From the NCBI RefSeq assembly GCF_040187885.1, contig NZ_JBDPLH010000005.1:1-64000 (forward strand): 64,000 nt of DNA. Reading direction: 5' to 3'. The notes beneath the pieces were generated by a model. The model was not told where the DNA came from and made no database searches. It was given only the letters and a program-made list of their open reading frames with translations. Source of the stretch: Roseateles_E cavernae. GTDB lineage: Bacteria > Pseudomonadota > Gammaproteobacteria > Burkholderiales > Burkholderiaceae_C. Shown piece after piece: positions 7,610 through 16,740 of this stretch. Made by a program: the position numbers and the translations under genes. Position 1 is the stretch's first letter, and each line of letters opens with the position of its first letter.

Positions 7610-10426
7610 ATGCCCGCAAGACCCGCCTCCCGCCCCGCGAAGACACTCAAGCCCTCCCCCGCCGCCGACAAGAACAAGCCGCTGATGGAGGACATCCGGC
7701 TGCTGGGCCGCATCCTCGGCGAGGTGATACGGGAACAGGAGGGCCGCGAGGCCTATGAGCTGGTCGAGCGGGTGCGCAAGCTCTCGGTGGCCTTCCGCCT
7801 GAAGCGCGACACCCAGGCCGGCAAAACCTTCGACAAGCTGCTGAAAAGCCTGTCGGGCGACCAGACCGTCAGCGTGATCCGCGCCTTCAGCTATTTCTCG
7901 CATCTCGCCAATATCGCCGAGGACCGCCACCATGTGCGCCGCCGCGAGATCCACGACCGCGCCGGCAGCCTGGCCGAAGGCTCGCTGGCCTTTGCGCTGG
8001 AGCGCCTGCACCAGGCCGGTGTGCGGCCGAGCGAGATCGCCAAGACCTTGCAGCACGGCTTCATCTCGCCGGTGCTGACCGCCCACCCGACCGAGGTGCA
8101 GCGCAAGAGCATTCTGGATGCCGAGCGCGCGGTGGCCGAGCTGGTCGGCGCCCGCGACGGCCTGCACACCGAGCGAGAGAAGCGCGACAACGAAGTCTTG
8201 ATACGCGCCCGCGTGACACAGCTCTGGCAGACCCGCATGCTGCGCTACTCCAAGCTGACGGTGGCCGACGAAATCGAGAACGCGCTGTCCTACTACCACT
8301 CGACCTTTCTGCGCCAGATCCCCAAGCTCTATGCCGAGCTGGAGGAAGCCCTGCCCGGCCACCAGTTCAACAGCTTTCTGCGCATGGGCCACTGGATAGG
8401 CGGCGACCGCGACGGCAACCCCAATGTCACCGCCACCACTTTGCGCCACGCCTTGAAGCGCCAGAGCGAGGTGGCGCTGCGCCACTACCTGACCGAGATC
8501 CACGAGCTCGGCGCCGAGCTGTCGATCTCGGCCCTGCTGGCCACCATCAGCCCGCAGATGCAGGCCCTGGCCGAGCGCAGCCCGGACCGCAACGAGCACC
8601 GTCTGGACGAGCCCTACCGCCGCGCGCTGACCGGCATGTATGCGCGCACCGCCGCCACCTTGCACGAGCTGACCGGCACCGAGGCGCTGCGCCACGCGGT
8701 CGCGCCGCAAGACCCCTACCGCTCGCCCGATGAGCTGCTGGCCGACCTGCGCGTGATCGAACACTCGCTGCGCAGCCACCATGCCGAGGCCCTGATCGCG
8801 CCGCGCCTGCAGCCGCTGATACGCGCGGTCCAGGTCTTCGGCTTCCATCTGGCCACGCTGGACCTGCGCCAGAGCTCCGACCAGCACGAGGCGGTGATCG
8901 CCGAGCTGCTGGCCACCGCCCGCATCGCGCCCGACTACAGCGCGCTGGACGAGGCCCAGCGCCGCGCGCTGCTGCTGCAGCTGCTCGGCGATGCCCGGCC
9001 GCTGCGCGTGATCGGTGCGGCCTACAGCGACAAGACCGTCGGCGAGCTGGCCATCTTCGAAGCCGCCCGCGAGGCCTTGCAGCGCTATGGCCGCGAGTCG
9101 CTGCGCCACTACATCATCTCGCACACCGAGTCGGTCAGCGACCTGCTGGAGGTGCTGCTGCTCTTGAAGGAAGTCGGCCTGGTGCGCGGCACGCTGGATG
9201 GCGAAGCGGTCAGCGACCTGATCGTCTCGCCGCTGTTCGAGACCATCGGCGATCTGCGCGAGGCGCCCGGCATCATGGCCGAGTTCTATGCGCTGCCGGG
9301 CATCGCCGCGCTGATCCAGCGCAGCGGCGCCGAGCAGGACATCATGCTGGGCTACTCCGACTCCAACAAGGACGGCGGCATGTTCACCAGCTCCTGGGAG
9401 CTGTACCGCGCCGAGATCGCGCTGGTCGAGCTGTTCGACGAGCTGCGCAAGAAGAACCCGCTGACCCTGCGCCTGTTCCACGGCCGCGGCGGCACCGTCG
9501 GCCGCGGCGGCGGCCCCAGCTACCAGGCCATCCTGGCCCAGCCCCCGGGCACGGTCAACGGCCAGATCCGCCTGACCGAGCAGGGCGAGGTGATCGCCTC
9601 CAAATACGCCAACCCCGAGATCGGCCGGCGCAATCTGGAGACCCTGGTCGCCGCCACGCTGGAAGCCACGCTGCTGCACCCGACCAAGAGCGCGCCCAAG
9701 AGCTTTCTGGACGCCGCCCAGGCCCTGTCCGATGCCAGCTTCAAGGCCTATCGCGGCCTGGTCTACGACACGCCGGGCTTTGCCGAGTATTTCTTCGCGG
9801 CCACGCCGATCCGCGAGATCGCCGAGCTGAACATCGGCTCGCGCCCGGCCTCGCGCAAGGCTACCCGCGCGATCGAAGACCTGCGCGCCATCCCCTGGGG
9901 CTTCAGCTGGGGCCAGTCGCGCGTGGCGCTGCCCGGCTGGTGCGGCTTCGGCTCGGGCGTGCTGGCCTTCCTCGGCGACGGGGAAGCCCGCACGCAAAAC
10001 CTGACCCTGCTGCGCCGCATGGTCAAGCAGTGGCCCTTCTTCCGCACCCTGCTGTCCAATCTGGACATGGTACTGGCCAAGACCGATCTGGACATCGCCG
10101 CGCGCTATCTGGAGCTGGTCGAGGACCGGCGCCTGGGCAAGAAGATCTTCGCGGCCATCCAGGCCGAGTTCGCCCGCACCCAGGAAGCGCTGACCCTGAT
10201 CACCGGCGAGAAGCAGCGCCTGGCCGCCAATCCGGCGCTGGCCCGCTCGATCGAGCACCGCTTCCCCTATATCGACCCGCTGAACCATCTGCAGGTCGAG
10301 CTGATGCGGCGCTACCGCGCGGTCGCGCCCGACAAGCGCGCCGAGGACCCGACGATGGAGCGCGTGCAGCGGGGCATCCATCTGTCGATCAACGGCATTG
10401 CGGCGGGGCTGCGCAACACCGGTTGA
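7610..10426 (+). CDS. ppc: Phosphoenolpyruvate carboxylase
   Basis: Carboxylates phosphoenolpyruvate to oxaloacetate, replenishing the TCA cycle. The 938-residue length is typical. The catalytic signatures are present: VLTAHPTEVQRKS with the active-site histidine, GGDRDGNPNV, and HGRGGTVGRGGGPSY with the second histidine and glycine-rich loop. The C-terminus ends NTG, as the family requires for the active site and allosteric inhibition. The first 25 residues or so are a basic, proline-rich extension. It is divergent from hemC and followed 43 bases later by pncA in the same direction. Confidence 0.98.
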   Translation: MPARPASRPAKTLKPSPAADKNKPLMEDIRLLGRILGEVIREQEGREAYELVERVRKLSVAFRLKRDTQAGKTFDKLLKSLSGDQTVSVIRAFSYFSHLANIAEDRHHVRRREIHDRAGSLAEGSLAFALERLHQAGVRPSEIAKTLQHGFISPVLTAHPTEVQRKSILDAERAVAELVGARDGLHTEREKRDNEVLIRARVTQLWQTRMLRYSKLTVADEIENALSYYHSTFLRQIPKLYAELEEALPGHQFNSFLRMGHWIGGDRDGNPNVTATTLRHALKRQSEVALRHYLTEIHELGAELSISALLATISPQMQALAERSPDRNEHRLDEPYRRALTGMYARTAATLHELTGTEALRHAVAPQDPYRSPDELLADLRVIEHSLRSHHAEALIAPRLQPLIRAVQVFGFHLATLDLRQSSDQHEAVIAELLATARIAPDYSALDEAQRRALLLQLLGDARPLRVIGAAYSDKTVGELAIFEAAREALQRYGRESLRHYIISHTESVSDLLEVLLLLKEVGLVRGTLDGEAVSDLIVSPLFETIGDLREAPGIMAEFYALPGIAALIQRSGAEQDIMLGYSDSNKDGGMFTSSWELYRAEIALVELFDELRKKNPLTLRLFHGRGGTVGRGGGPSYQAILAQPPGTVNGQIRLTEQGEVIASKYANPEIGRRNLETLVAATLEATLLHPTKSAPKSFLDAAQALSDASFKAYRGLVYDTPGFAEYFFAATPIREIAELNIGSRPASRKATRAIEDLRAIPWGFSWGQSRVALPGWCGFGSGVLAFLGDGEARTQNLTLLRRMVKQWPFFRTLLSNLDMVLAKTDLDIAARYLELVEDRRLGKKIFAAIQAEFARTQEALTLITGEKQRLAANPALARSIEHRFPYIDPLNHLQVELMRRYRAVAPDKRAEDPTMERVQRGIHLSINGIAAGLRNTG

Positions 10427-10469
10427 GGCCTCGTATAGTGGGTCGATCGAGAGACTTGGGGAGTTCGCG

Positions 10470-11267
10470 TTGCCGCGCCATCTGTTGATCATCGACCCGC
10501 AGAACGATTTCTGCGACATCCATGGCGCCAGCCTGCCGGTGGCCGGTGCCGATGCCGATCTGCACCGCATCGCCGCACTGATACGCGCCGAGTCGGCCGG
10601 CCTGGACGCCATCACCGTCACGCTGGACACGCATCGCCGGCTCGACATCGCCCATCCCGGCTTCTGGTTCAAGGCCGATGGCGCGGCGGTGCCGCCCTTC
10701 ACCCAGATCACCGCGGCCCAGCTGCGCGCCGGCGAATTCAGGCCACGCGATGCCTCGGCCCTGCCCCGCGCCCAGGCTTATCTGGACGCGCTGGAGGCGC
10801 GCGGCCGCTACACCTTGATGGTCTGGCCCGTGCATTGCGAGCTGGGCAGCTGGGGCCACAACATCCATGCCGAAGTCCAGGCCGCCGTCGTGGCCTGGCA
10901 GCTGCAGCGCCAGCGCCATGTCCAGTTCGTGCTCAAGGGCATGAACCCCTGGACCGAGCACTACAGCGCGCTGCAGGCCGAGGTGCCCGACCCGACCGAT
11001 CCCGGCACCCAGCTCAACCAGAGCCTGGTCGAGCGCCTGGATGCCTGCGATGAGCTGTGGATCGCCGGCGAGGCCAGCAGCCACTGCGTCAAGGCCACGG
11101 TGGAGGATCTGGCGGCCCATCTGCCCAGCTGCAAGCTGGGCAAGCTGGTGCTGATCGAGGACGGCATGAGCCCGGTCGGCGGCTTCGAGGCCCAGGCGGC
11201 CGAGTTCCTCGCGCGGATGCGCGCCCAGGGCCTGCGCATCGCCCGCAGCAGCGAGCTGAGCACATGA
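10470..11267 (+). CDS. pncA: Nicotinamidase
   Basis: Cysteine hydrolase that converts nicotinamide to nicotinate in the NAD salvage route. The catalytic triad can be read as Asp9 (DPQNDFCD), Lys156 (FVLKGMN) and Cys206 (SSHCVKA). I chose the rare TTG at 10470, because a GGGGAG site sits six bases before it and the family's sequence begins there; upstream in-frame codons would overlap ppc. It is translationally coupled to pncB, whose ATG overlaps its TGA by four bases. Together they make nicotinate mononucleotide from nicotinamide. Confidence 0.93.
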   Translation: MPRHLLIIDPQNDFCDIHGASLPVAGADADLHRIAALIRAESAGLDAITVTLDTHRRLDIAHPGFWFKADGAAVPPFTQITAAQLRAGEFRPRDASALPRAQAYLDALEARGRYTLMVWPVHCELGSWGHNIHAEVQAAVVAWQLQRQRHVQFVLKGMNPWTEHYSALQAEVPDPTDPGTQLNQSLVERLDACDELWIAGEASSHCVKATVEDLAAHLPSCKLGKLVLIEDGMSPVGGFEAQAAEFLARMRAQGLRIARSSELST

Positions 11268-12532
11268 GCGGCGCGCGCAGACCCGTCATCTCCAGCCTGC
11301 TGGAGACCGACCTCTACAAATTCACCATGTGGCAGGCCATGCTGCATAGGCACCCGCAGACCCAGGCCGAGTACAGCTTTGTCTGCCGCAACGTCCCGGC
11401 CTACCCGCTGGCCGAGCTGCTGGACGATGTCAATCGCGAGCTCGATCACTTGTGCGCGCTCAGCTTCGCGGCCGACGAGCTGGCCTATCTGGGCGCGCTG
11501 CGCTTCATCAAGTCCGACTTCGTCGACTTCCTGCGCATCTTCCGCTTCCAGCGCGACTTCATCCGGGCCCGCGCCGACGGCCCGCATCTGGAAATCATCG
11601 CGCGCGGCCCGCAGGTCCATGTGATGGGCTTCGAGATCTATGTGCTGGCCATCGTCAACGAGCTCTATTTCCGCCGCTTCGACCATGCCGAGGCGCTGCG
11701 GACCGGCCGCGAGCGGCTGCAGGCCAAGCTGGCCCAGCTGCGCGACTTTGCCGCCGAGCCGGCGCGCGGCCACCCTTTCGAGTTCTTCGACTTCGGCCTG
11801 CGCCGGCGCTTCTCGGGCGACTGGCATCGCGAGGTGATCGCGACGCTGGCCGCCGAGCTGCCGCAGTATTTCAAGGGCACCTCGAACGTGCTGCTGGCCC
11901 GCGAACTGGGCCTGGTGCCGATAGGCACGATGGCGCACGAGTATCTGCAGACCTTCCAGGCCCTGGATGTGCGCCTGCGCGACCACCAGAAGGCGGCGCT
12001 GGAGGCCTGGGTGCAGGAGTACCGCGGCGATCTGGGGGTGGCACTGACCGATGTGGTGGGCATGGATGCCTTCCTGGCCGATTTCGATCTCTATTTCGCC
12101 AAGCTCTTCGACGGCCTGCGGCATGACTCGGGCGATCCGGTCTGGTGGGGCGAGAAGGCGCTGGCCCACTACGCCAAGCTGCGCATCGACGCGCACACCA
12201 AACGCCTGGTGTTCTCCGACAGCCTCAATATCACCAAGGCGCTGGAGCTGTACCGCTGTTTCGCCGACCGCACCCAGCTGGGCTTCGGCATCGGCACCTC
12301 GCTGTCCAACGATATGGGCCTGCGCACCCTGCACATCGTGATGAAGCTGACCCAGGCCAATGGCCAGCCGGTGGCCAAGCTGTCCGACAGTACCGGCAAG
12401 ACCTTGTGCGACGACCAGACCTTTCTGGCCTATCTGCGCCAGGTCTTCGGCATTCCCGCCCCTCAAGTTGCCGGATCCGCGGCCGATAAACAGGGCTCGG
12501 AGGCGCCATGGACATCAACACCACATCCCTGA
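11264..12532 (+). CDS. pncB: Nicotinate phosphoribosyltransferase
   Basis: Joins nicotinate to PRPP to give nicotinate mononucleotide. The 422-residue protein carries the family blocks LLETDLYKFTM at the N-terminus (phosphohistidine loop region further on), EFFDFGLRRR, GTMAHEY, and GIGTSLSND near the phosphate-binding site. The start overlaps pncA by four bases (ATGA). The last 25 bases overlap the next gene, and the final 25 or so residues after the conserved core look non-conserved, so the C-terminus may simply have run on. Confidence 0.96.
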   Translation: MSGARRPVISSLLETDLYKFTMWQAMLHRHPQTQAEYSFVCRNVPAYPLAELLDDVNRELDHLCALSFAADELAYLGALRFIKSDFVDFLRIFRFQRDFIRARADGPHLEIIARGPQVHVMGFEIYVLAIVNELYFRRFDHAEALRTGRERLQAKLAQLRDFAAEPARGHPFEFFDFGLRRRFSGDWHREVIATLAAELPQYFKGTSNVLLARELGLVPIGTMAHEYLQTFQALDVRLRDHQKAALEAWVQEYRGDLGVALTDVVGMDAFLADFDLYFAKLFDGLRHDSGDPVWWGEKALAHYAKLRIDAHTKRLVFSDSLNITKALELYRCFADRTQLGFGIGTSLSNDMGLRTLHIVMKLTQANGQPVAKLSDSTGKTLCDDQTFLAYLRQVFGIPAPQVAGSAADKQGSEAPWTSTPHP

Positions 12533-12711
12533 TCAACAATCTGCACGGCTCGCAGGCCGGCTCGGTGCAAGCCAGCGCCCAGCTGCTGGTGCTGAAGAAG
12601 GCGATGAACCTGCAAGGCCAGGGCGCGATGGCGCTGCTGGCCTCGGTGCAACCTCAGCCACCGCTGGCCACCAGCGGCAATCTGGGCACCCAACTGAACG
12701 TCTACGCCTGA
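12508..12711 (+). CDS. yjfB: YjfB-family small protein
   Basis: A 67-residue protein starting MDINTTSLINNL, with LVLKKAMNLQGQGAMALL in the middle and a NLGTQLNVYA end. This is the pattern of the YjfB family, annotated in many Gram-positive and proteobacterial genomes as a putative motility protein because of its genomic company; no biochemical role is established. A GGAGG site precedes the ATG. It overlaps the pncB 3' end and faces the algR 3' end, so here it rides with NAD salvage genes, not flagellar ones. Confidence 0.8.
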   Translation: MDINTTSLINNLHGSQAGSVQASAQLLVLKKAMNLQGQGAMALLASVQPQPPLATSGNLGTQLNVYA

Positions 12712-12731
12712 GCGGGCCGCGGGCGCCGGGC

Positions 12732-13547
12732 TCAGTCCCTGTGCCCCGCCAGCGCCTCGCGCACCGCCGCCACCTGGCGCCGCGAGACGGCCAGCCACTC
12801 GTTGACATGGGCGATGCGCACCGCCCAGCCCTCGGCCCCTTCGCCGCCATCCGCCGGGCCGCCATCGAGCTCGCCGAAATCGGTCGCCGCATGGCGCTCC
12901 AGCTCACGCACCGCCGCCTTGGCCACCAGTGCATTGCGATGCACGCGCAGGAAGCGCTCGCCCAGGCGCTGTTCCAGCTCCGAGAGACTGCCGTCCATCA
13001 CCAGGCTCTGGCTGGCGGTGCGCAGGGTCAGATACTTCATCTCGGCCTTCAGGTACAGCACCTCGGCCAGCGGGATGCGCAGCAGGCGGCCGCGATCATT
13101 GATGGAAATCACCTCGGCCTCGGCCGCCCCTTCGCCGGGTTCGCGGCGCGCCGCCGCCCGCTCGGCCAGGCGCTGCGCCACCCGTGCCAGCGCGGCCTGC
13201 AGGCGGTCGCGCCGCACCGGCTTGGTCAGGTAGTCGATCGCATCGAGCTCGAAGGCCCGCAGGGCGTGCTCGGCATAGGCGGTGACGAACACCACCGCCG
13301 GCCGCAGCGGCAGCTCGCGCAAGGCCTCGGCCAGCTGCAGTCCGTCCGGGCCGGGCATCTGCACATCAAGAAGCACCAGATCGCAGCCATGGTCTTTCAA
13401 CCAGGCCTGGGCCAGCGAGGCGGTGCCGGCCTCCGCCACCACCTCGGCGCGCGGCTCGTCGCAGGCCTCCAGCAGGCCGCGCAAGCGCATCCGCGCCAGC
13501 GGCTCGTCATCAACCAACAGAACTTTCAGGGCAGGCTGTGTATGCAT
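12732..13547 (-). CDS. algR: AlgR-like response regulator with LytTR DNA-binding domain
   Basis: The 271-residue protein has an N-terminal receiver domain (LLVDDEP acidic pocket, phosphoacceptor Asp61 in LLDVQMPG, conserved TAYAEHAL and YLTKP) and a C-terminal LytTR domain (FLRVHRNALVA, the usual DNA-contact region). A glycine/acidic insertion near the end (EFGELDGGPADGG-type) lengthens the LytTR domain slightly. It pairs with the kinase gene 10 bases upstream. In pseudomonads AlgR controls alginate and twitching; in Burkholderiales targets are less clear. No regulatory input can be read from the sequence. Confidence 0.92.
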   Translation of the reverse strand: MHTQPALKVLLVDDEPLARMRLRGLLEACDEPRAEVVAEAGTASLAQAWLKDHGCDLVLLDVQMPGPDGLQLAEALRELPLRPAVVFVTAYAEHALRAFELDAIDYLTKPVRRDRLQAALARVAQRLAERAAARREPGEGAAEAEVISINDRGRLLRIPLAEVLYLKAEMKYLTLRTASQSLVMDGSLSELEQRLGERFLRVHRNALVAKAAVRELERHAATDFGELDGGPADGGEGAEGWAVRIAHVNEWLAVSRRQVAAVREALAGHRD

Positions 13548-13557
13548 GGCAATGGGC

Positions 13558-14640
13558 TCAGCGCGGCAGCAGGAGGCGCACCGTGAAGCGCTGGGCCTCC
13601 TGGCTCACCTCAAATCGGGCGGCCACATCATGCATCAGGCGCAGACGCTGGCGCACATTGCGCAGCGCCAGGCCATGGCCGGCCTGCTTGGCCTTGGCGC
13701 CGACCGTGTTGACCACCAGGATCTCGACCTCGGCGCCGCGCGCGCGCGTGCTCACCTGCACATCGCCGCCGCCGTCATTGGGTTCGACCCCATGGCGCAC
13801 CGCATTCTCGACCAGCGGCTGCAGCAGCAGCGGCGGCACCCGGGCACCGGCGGCCGCCGGGTCGAGCTGCCAATGCACCCGCAGGCGCTCGCCGTAACGG
13901 ATCTGCTCGATGTCCAGATAGCGGCGCGCCAGCTCGACCTCGGCCTCCAGGCTGACCACGGTGTCGGCCTCGGCCAGCGCCACGCGAAACAGCTCGCTGA
14001 GATCCTCCAGCACCCCCTCGGCGCGCTGCGGGTCGACACGCACCAAGGCCATCGCGGTGTTCAGCGTGTTGAACAGGAAATGCGGCCGGATGCGGGATTG
14101 CAGCTCGACCAGGCGGGCCAGCGCATCGGCCGGGCGCTGTGTGCGCTCGCGCAGCTTCAGCCAGTACAGCAGCATCGCGGCGGTGGCGGCGCCGGCCAGC
14201 GCCACGCTGAGCAGGCGAAACCAGCCGCTGGGCTCGTCGCTGGCCAGGTTCAGCAGCTGCCAGCCGCCCAGCGCGCACAGCGCCCCCAGGCTCAGCACCA
14301 CCAGCCACTGCCAGGGCTCGCGCCAGCGCGCCAGCAGGCGCCGCAGGCCGCAGACCAGCAACAGCCACAGCAGCACGCCGCTGAGCGTCACCACGGTGCC
14401 GCTGCTCATCCACAAGGCCCATTGGGAAAAGTCGCGGGCCCCCAGCGCCAGCCCCAGCGCCAGCAGCAGCTGCACGCCCAGCACGGCACGCAGCACCAGG
14501 CCGACGTGGCAGACATCGAAGACCCGCTGGGCATCGAACAGCGGCGCGAACTGCTGCGCCTCGGTCGGCAGCGGCGCCAGGCCCAGCACGCTGGTCAGGT
14601 TGCGACTGTCGGACCAGTCATGCTCATGTCGTCCCGCCAT
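13558..14640 (-). CDS. algZ: AlgZ-like (LytS-type) sensor histidine kinase
   Basis: A 360-residue kinase with four hydrophobic segments between residues about 45 and 160, then a His_kinase domain of the LytS/YehU type with phosphorylated His187 in RIRPHFLFN and a C-terminal ATPase domain (QPLVENAVRHG N-box; GHGLALRNVRQRL G-box). There is no large periplasmic sensor domain, so the membrane helices themselves probably sense the signal. It is partner of the downstream algR and divergent from argH, the same order as in Pseudomonas. Confidence 0.92.
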   Translation of the reverse strand: MAGRHEHDWSDSRNLTSVLGLAPLPTEAQQFAPLFDAQRVFDVCHVGLVLRAVLGVQLLLALGLALGARDFSQWALWMSSGTVVTLSGVLLWLLLVCGLRRLLARWREPWQWLVVLSLGALCALGGWQLLNLASDEPSGWFRLLSVALAGAATAAMLLYWLKLRERTQRPADALARLVELQSRIRPHFLFNTLNTAMALVRVDPQRAEGVLEDLSELFRVALAEADTVVSLEAEVELARRYLDIEQIRYGERLRVHWQLDPAAAGARVPPLLLQPLVENAVRHGVEPNDGGGDVQVSTRARGAEVEILVVNTVGAKAKQAGHGLALRNVRQRLRLMHDVAARFEVSQEAQRFTVRLLLPR

Positions 14641-14732
14641 CGTCTGCCAGCCCCTCGATAGAATCGCGTTTTCCCTATTTTGCTCCAGGCCGATCTCGCG
14701 TCCATGCGGGCCGGCCCTGTCGCCATCCCACC

Positions 14733-16142
14733 ATGTCCCAGCCCGCAGACAACCAACTCGCCAACAAAGCCCAAGCCTGGTCCGCCCTGTTCTCCGAGCC
14801 GATGAGCGAGCTGGTCAAGCGCTACACCGCCAGCGTGTTCTTTGACAAGCGCCTGTGGGCGGCCGACATCCAGGGCAGCCTGGCCCATGCCGAGATGCTG
14901 AAGGCCCAGGGCATCTTGTCGGCCGAGGACCACGCCGCGATCGAGCGGGGCATGGCCCAGATCCGCGGCGAGATCGAGGCCGGCAGCTTCGAGTGGAAGC
15001 TGGACCTGGAGGATGTGCATCTGAATATCGAGGCGCGCCTGACCGAGCTGGTGGGCATTCCGGCCAAGCGCCTGCACACCGGGCGCAGCCGCAACGACCA
15101 GGTCGCCACCGATGTGCGGCTGTGGCTGCGCGGCGAGATCGACGAGCTGAACGCGCTGCTGAGTGCGCTGCAGCTGGCCCTGGTCGAGGTGGCCGAGAAG
15201 AACGCCGAGGTCATCCTGCCCGGCTTCACCCATCTGCAGGTGGCCCAGCCGGTGGCCTTCGGCCATCATCTGCTGGCCTATGTCGAGATGTTCGCCCGCG
15301 ACGCCGAGCGCCTGGCCGACACGCGCCGCCGCGTCAACCGCCTGCCGCTGGGCGCGGCCGCGCTGGCCGGCACCAGCTACCCGCTGGATCGCGAGCGCGT
15401 GGCCAGGACTCTGGGCATGGAAGAGGTCTGCCAGAACAGCCTGGACGCCGTCTCGGACCGCGACTTCGCGATCGAGTTCACGGCCGCCGCCTCGCTGATC
15501 ATGGTGCATATCTCGCGCCTGTCGGAAGAGCTGATCCTGTGGATGAGCCAGAGCTTTGGCTTCATCGACCTGGCCGACCGCTTCTGCACTGGCTCGTCCA
15601 TCATGCCGCAGAAGAAGAACCCCGATGTGCCCGAGCTGGCGCGCGGCAAGACCGGCCGCGTGGTCGGCCATCTGATGGGCCTGATCACCTTGATGAAGGG
15701 CCAGCCGCTGGCCTACAACAAGGACAACCAGGAGGACAAGGAGCCGCTGTTCGACACCGTAGACACGCTCAAGGACACCTTGCGCATCTTTGCCGAGATG
15801 GCCGGCGGCATCACGGTCAAGCCCGAGGCGATGGAGCGCGCCGCGCTGAAAGGCTATGCCACCGCGACCGATCTGGCCGACTACCTGGTCAAGAAGGGCC
15901 TGGCCTTCCGCGACGCGCACGAGATCGTCGCCCATGCGGTCAAGACGGCCATCGGCATGGGGGTCGATCTGTCGGCGCTGCCGCTGGCCGAGCTGCAGAA
16001 GTTCGATGCCCGCATAGCCTCCGATGTGTTCGAGGTGCTGTCGCTGCGCGGCTCGCTGAACGCCCGCAACATCCTCGGCGGCACCGCGCCGGCCCAGGTG
16101 CGCGCCCAGGTGGCGCGGCATCGCGCCCGGCTCGGCGCCTGA
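14733..16142 (+). CDS. argH: Argininosuccinate lyase
   Basis: Splits argininosuccinate into arginine and fumarate, the last step of arginine synthesis. The 469-residue protein has HTGRSRNDQVATD with the substrate-binding residues, TGTSYPLD-like central block, and the fumarase-superfamily signature GSSIMPQKKNPD carrying the catalytic serine. Length is normal. It is divergent from algZ across 92 bases. A hairpin lies just after its stop. Confidence 0.98.
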   Translation: MSQPADNQLANKAQAWSALFSEPMSELVKRYTASVFFDKRLWAADIQGSLAHAEMLKAQGILSAEDHAAIERGMAQIRGEIEAGSFEWKLDLEDVHLNIEARLTELVGIPAKRLHTGRSRNDQVATDVRLWLRGEIDELNALLSALQLALVEVAEKNAEVILPGFTHLQVAQPVAFGHHLLAYVEMFARDAERLADTRRRVNRLPLGAAALAGTSYPLDRERVARTLGMEEVCQNSLDAVSDRDFAIEFTAAASLIMVHISRLSEELILWMSQSFGFIDLADRFCTGSSIMPQKKNPDVPELARGKTGRVVGHLMGLITLMKGQPLAYNKDNQEDKEPLFDTVDTLKDTLRIFAEMAGGITVKPEAMERAALKGYATATDLADYLVKKGLAFRDAHEIVAHAVKTAIGMGVDLSALPLAELQKFDARIASDVFEVLSLRGSLNARNILGGTAPAQVRAQVARHRARLGA

Positions 16143-16148
16143 TCTTGA

Positions 16149-16189
16149 GCCAGCGCAAGCCCGACCCGACAGGGCCGGGCTAGGCTGGC
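16149..16189. terminator. Two-part hairpin after argH
   Basis: Outer arms GCCAGC/GCTGGC and inner arms AGCCCG/CGGGCT nest around a 12-base loop, beginning seven bases after the argH stop and ending five bases before the hemerythrin ATG. There is no T-run, so it may be a weak or factor-dependent terminator, or a structure covering the next ribosome-binding site. Confidence 0.4.
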
Positions 16190-16193
16190 GGCC

Positions 16194-16676
16194 ATGAACA
16201 GTCTGACTTGGAGCGACGACCTCGCTCTCGACCACCCCCAGCTGGATCGAACCCATCAGGAGTTCGTCGAACTGCTGAACGCGCTGGCCGCCCTGCTTGC
16301 CCAGGGGGGTGACGACCCCCTGCCCCTGTATGCCCAGCTGCTGGCCCATACCGAGGCCCATTTCGCGATGGAAGAGGGCTGGATGGCCGCCACCGGCTTC
16401 GCGCCAGATAACTGCCATGCGCGCCAGCACGCGATGGTGCTGGACCTGATGCGCCAGGTACAGATCCATGCCCATGCGCAGCAAGACCTGGAACCGCTGC
16501 GCCGGCTGCTGCCGGAGCTGATCGGCTGGTTTCCCGCCCATGCCGAGATGATGGACGCGGCCCTGGTCTATCACATGGGCCAGCTGGGCTTCGACACCGG
16601 CACGGGCCGGATGAGCCGGCCGCCGCTTCAGCCAACCCCGGCCATCAGCTCCTGCGGCAACAACAGCTGCGCATAG
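16194..16676 (+). CDS. Bacteriohemerythrin
   Basis: A 160-residue single-domain hemerythrin. The iron-ligand histidines and carboxylates are in place: LDHPQLD and THQEF, HTEAHFAMEE, HARQHAM and WFPAHAEMMDAAL. These proteins bind O2 reversibly at a di-iron centre and act in oxygen storage, supply or sensing. A short tail of about 25 residues after the fold ends in two cysteines (SSCGNNSCA). No sensor or signalling domain is attached. It lies 51 bases after argH with a hairpin in between; a functional link to argH is not apparent. Confidence 0.9.
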   Translation: MNSLTWSDDLALDHPQLDRTHQEFVELLNALAALLAQGGDDPLPLYAQLLAHTEAHFAMEEGWMAATGFAPDNCHARQHAMVLDLMRQVQIHAHAQQDLEPLRRLLPELIGWFPAHAEMMDAALVYHMGQLGFDTGTGRMSRPPLQPTPAISSCGNNSCA

Positions 16677-16680
16677 ACGC

Positions 16681-16725
16681 TTGGCAAGCCGGGCCTGGCT
16701 TCGTATACTGTATGCATCAACAGTA
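16681..16725 (+). promoter_or_regulatory. LexA-regulated sigma70 promoter of the dinB unit
   Basis: TTGGCA (16681-16686) and TATACT (16704-16709) are separated by 17 bases. A LexA (SOS) box of the form TACTGT-N8-ACAGTA spans 16706-16725 and overlaps the -10, so bound LexA would block RNA polymerase directly. The CTGT-N8-ACAG core matches the proteobacterial SOS consensus exactly. Induction on DNA damage is therefore expected. Confidence 0.92.
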
Positions 16726-16740
16726 TTCGAGGGGTCCATC

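Noticed and set aside
10434..10439. TATAGT between ppc and pncA as a promoter for pncA
   Set aside because: It is a good -10 but has no matching -35 at a proper distance, so it was not listed as a feature.
16150..16163. Shared motif CCAGCGCAAGCCCG also present near 41494
   Set aside because: Only two copies were noticed and both lie in GC-rich gaps; too little to call a repeat family.
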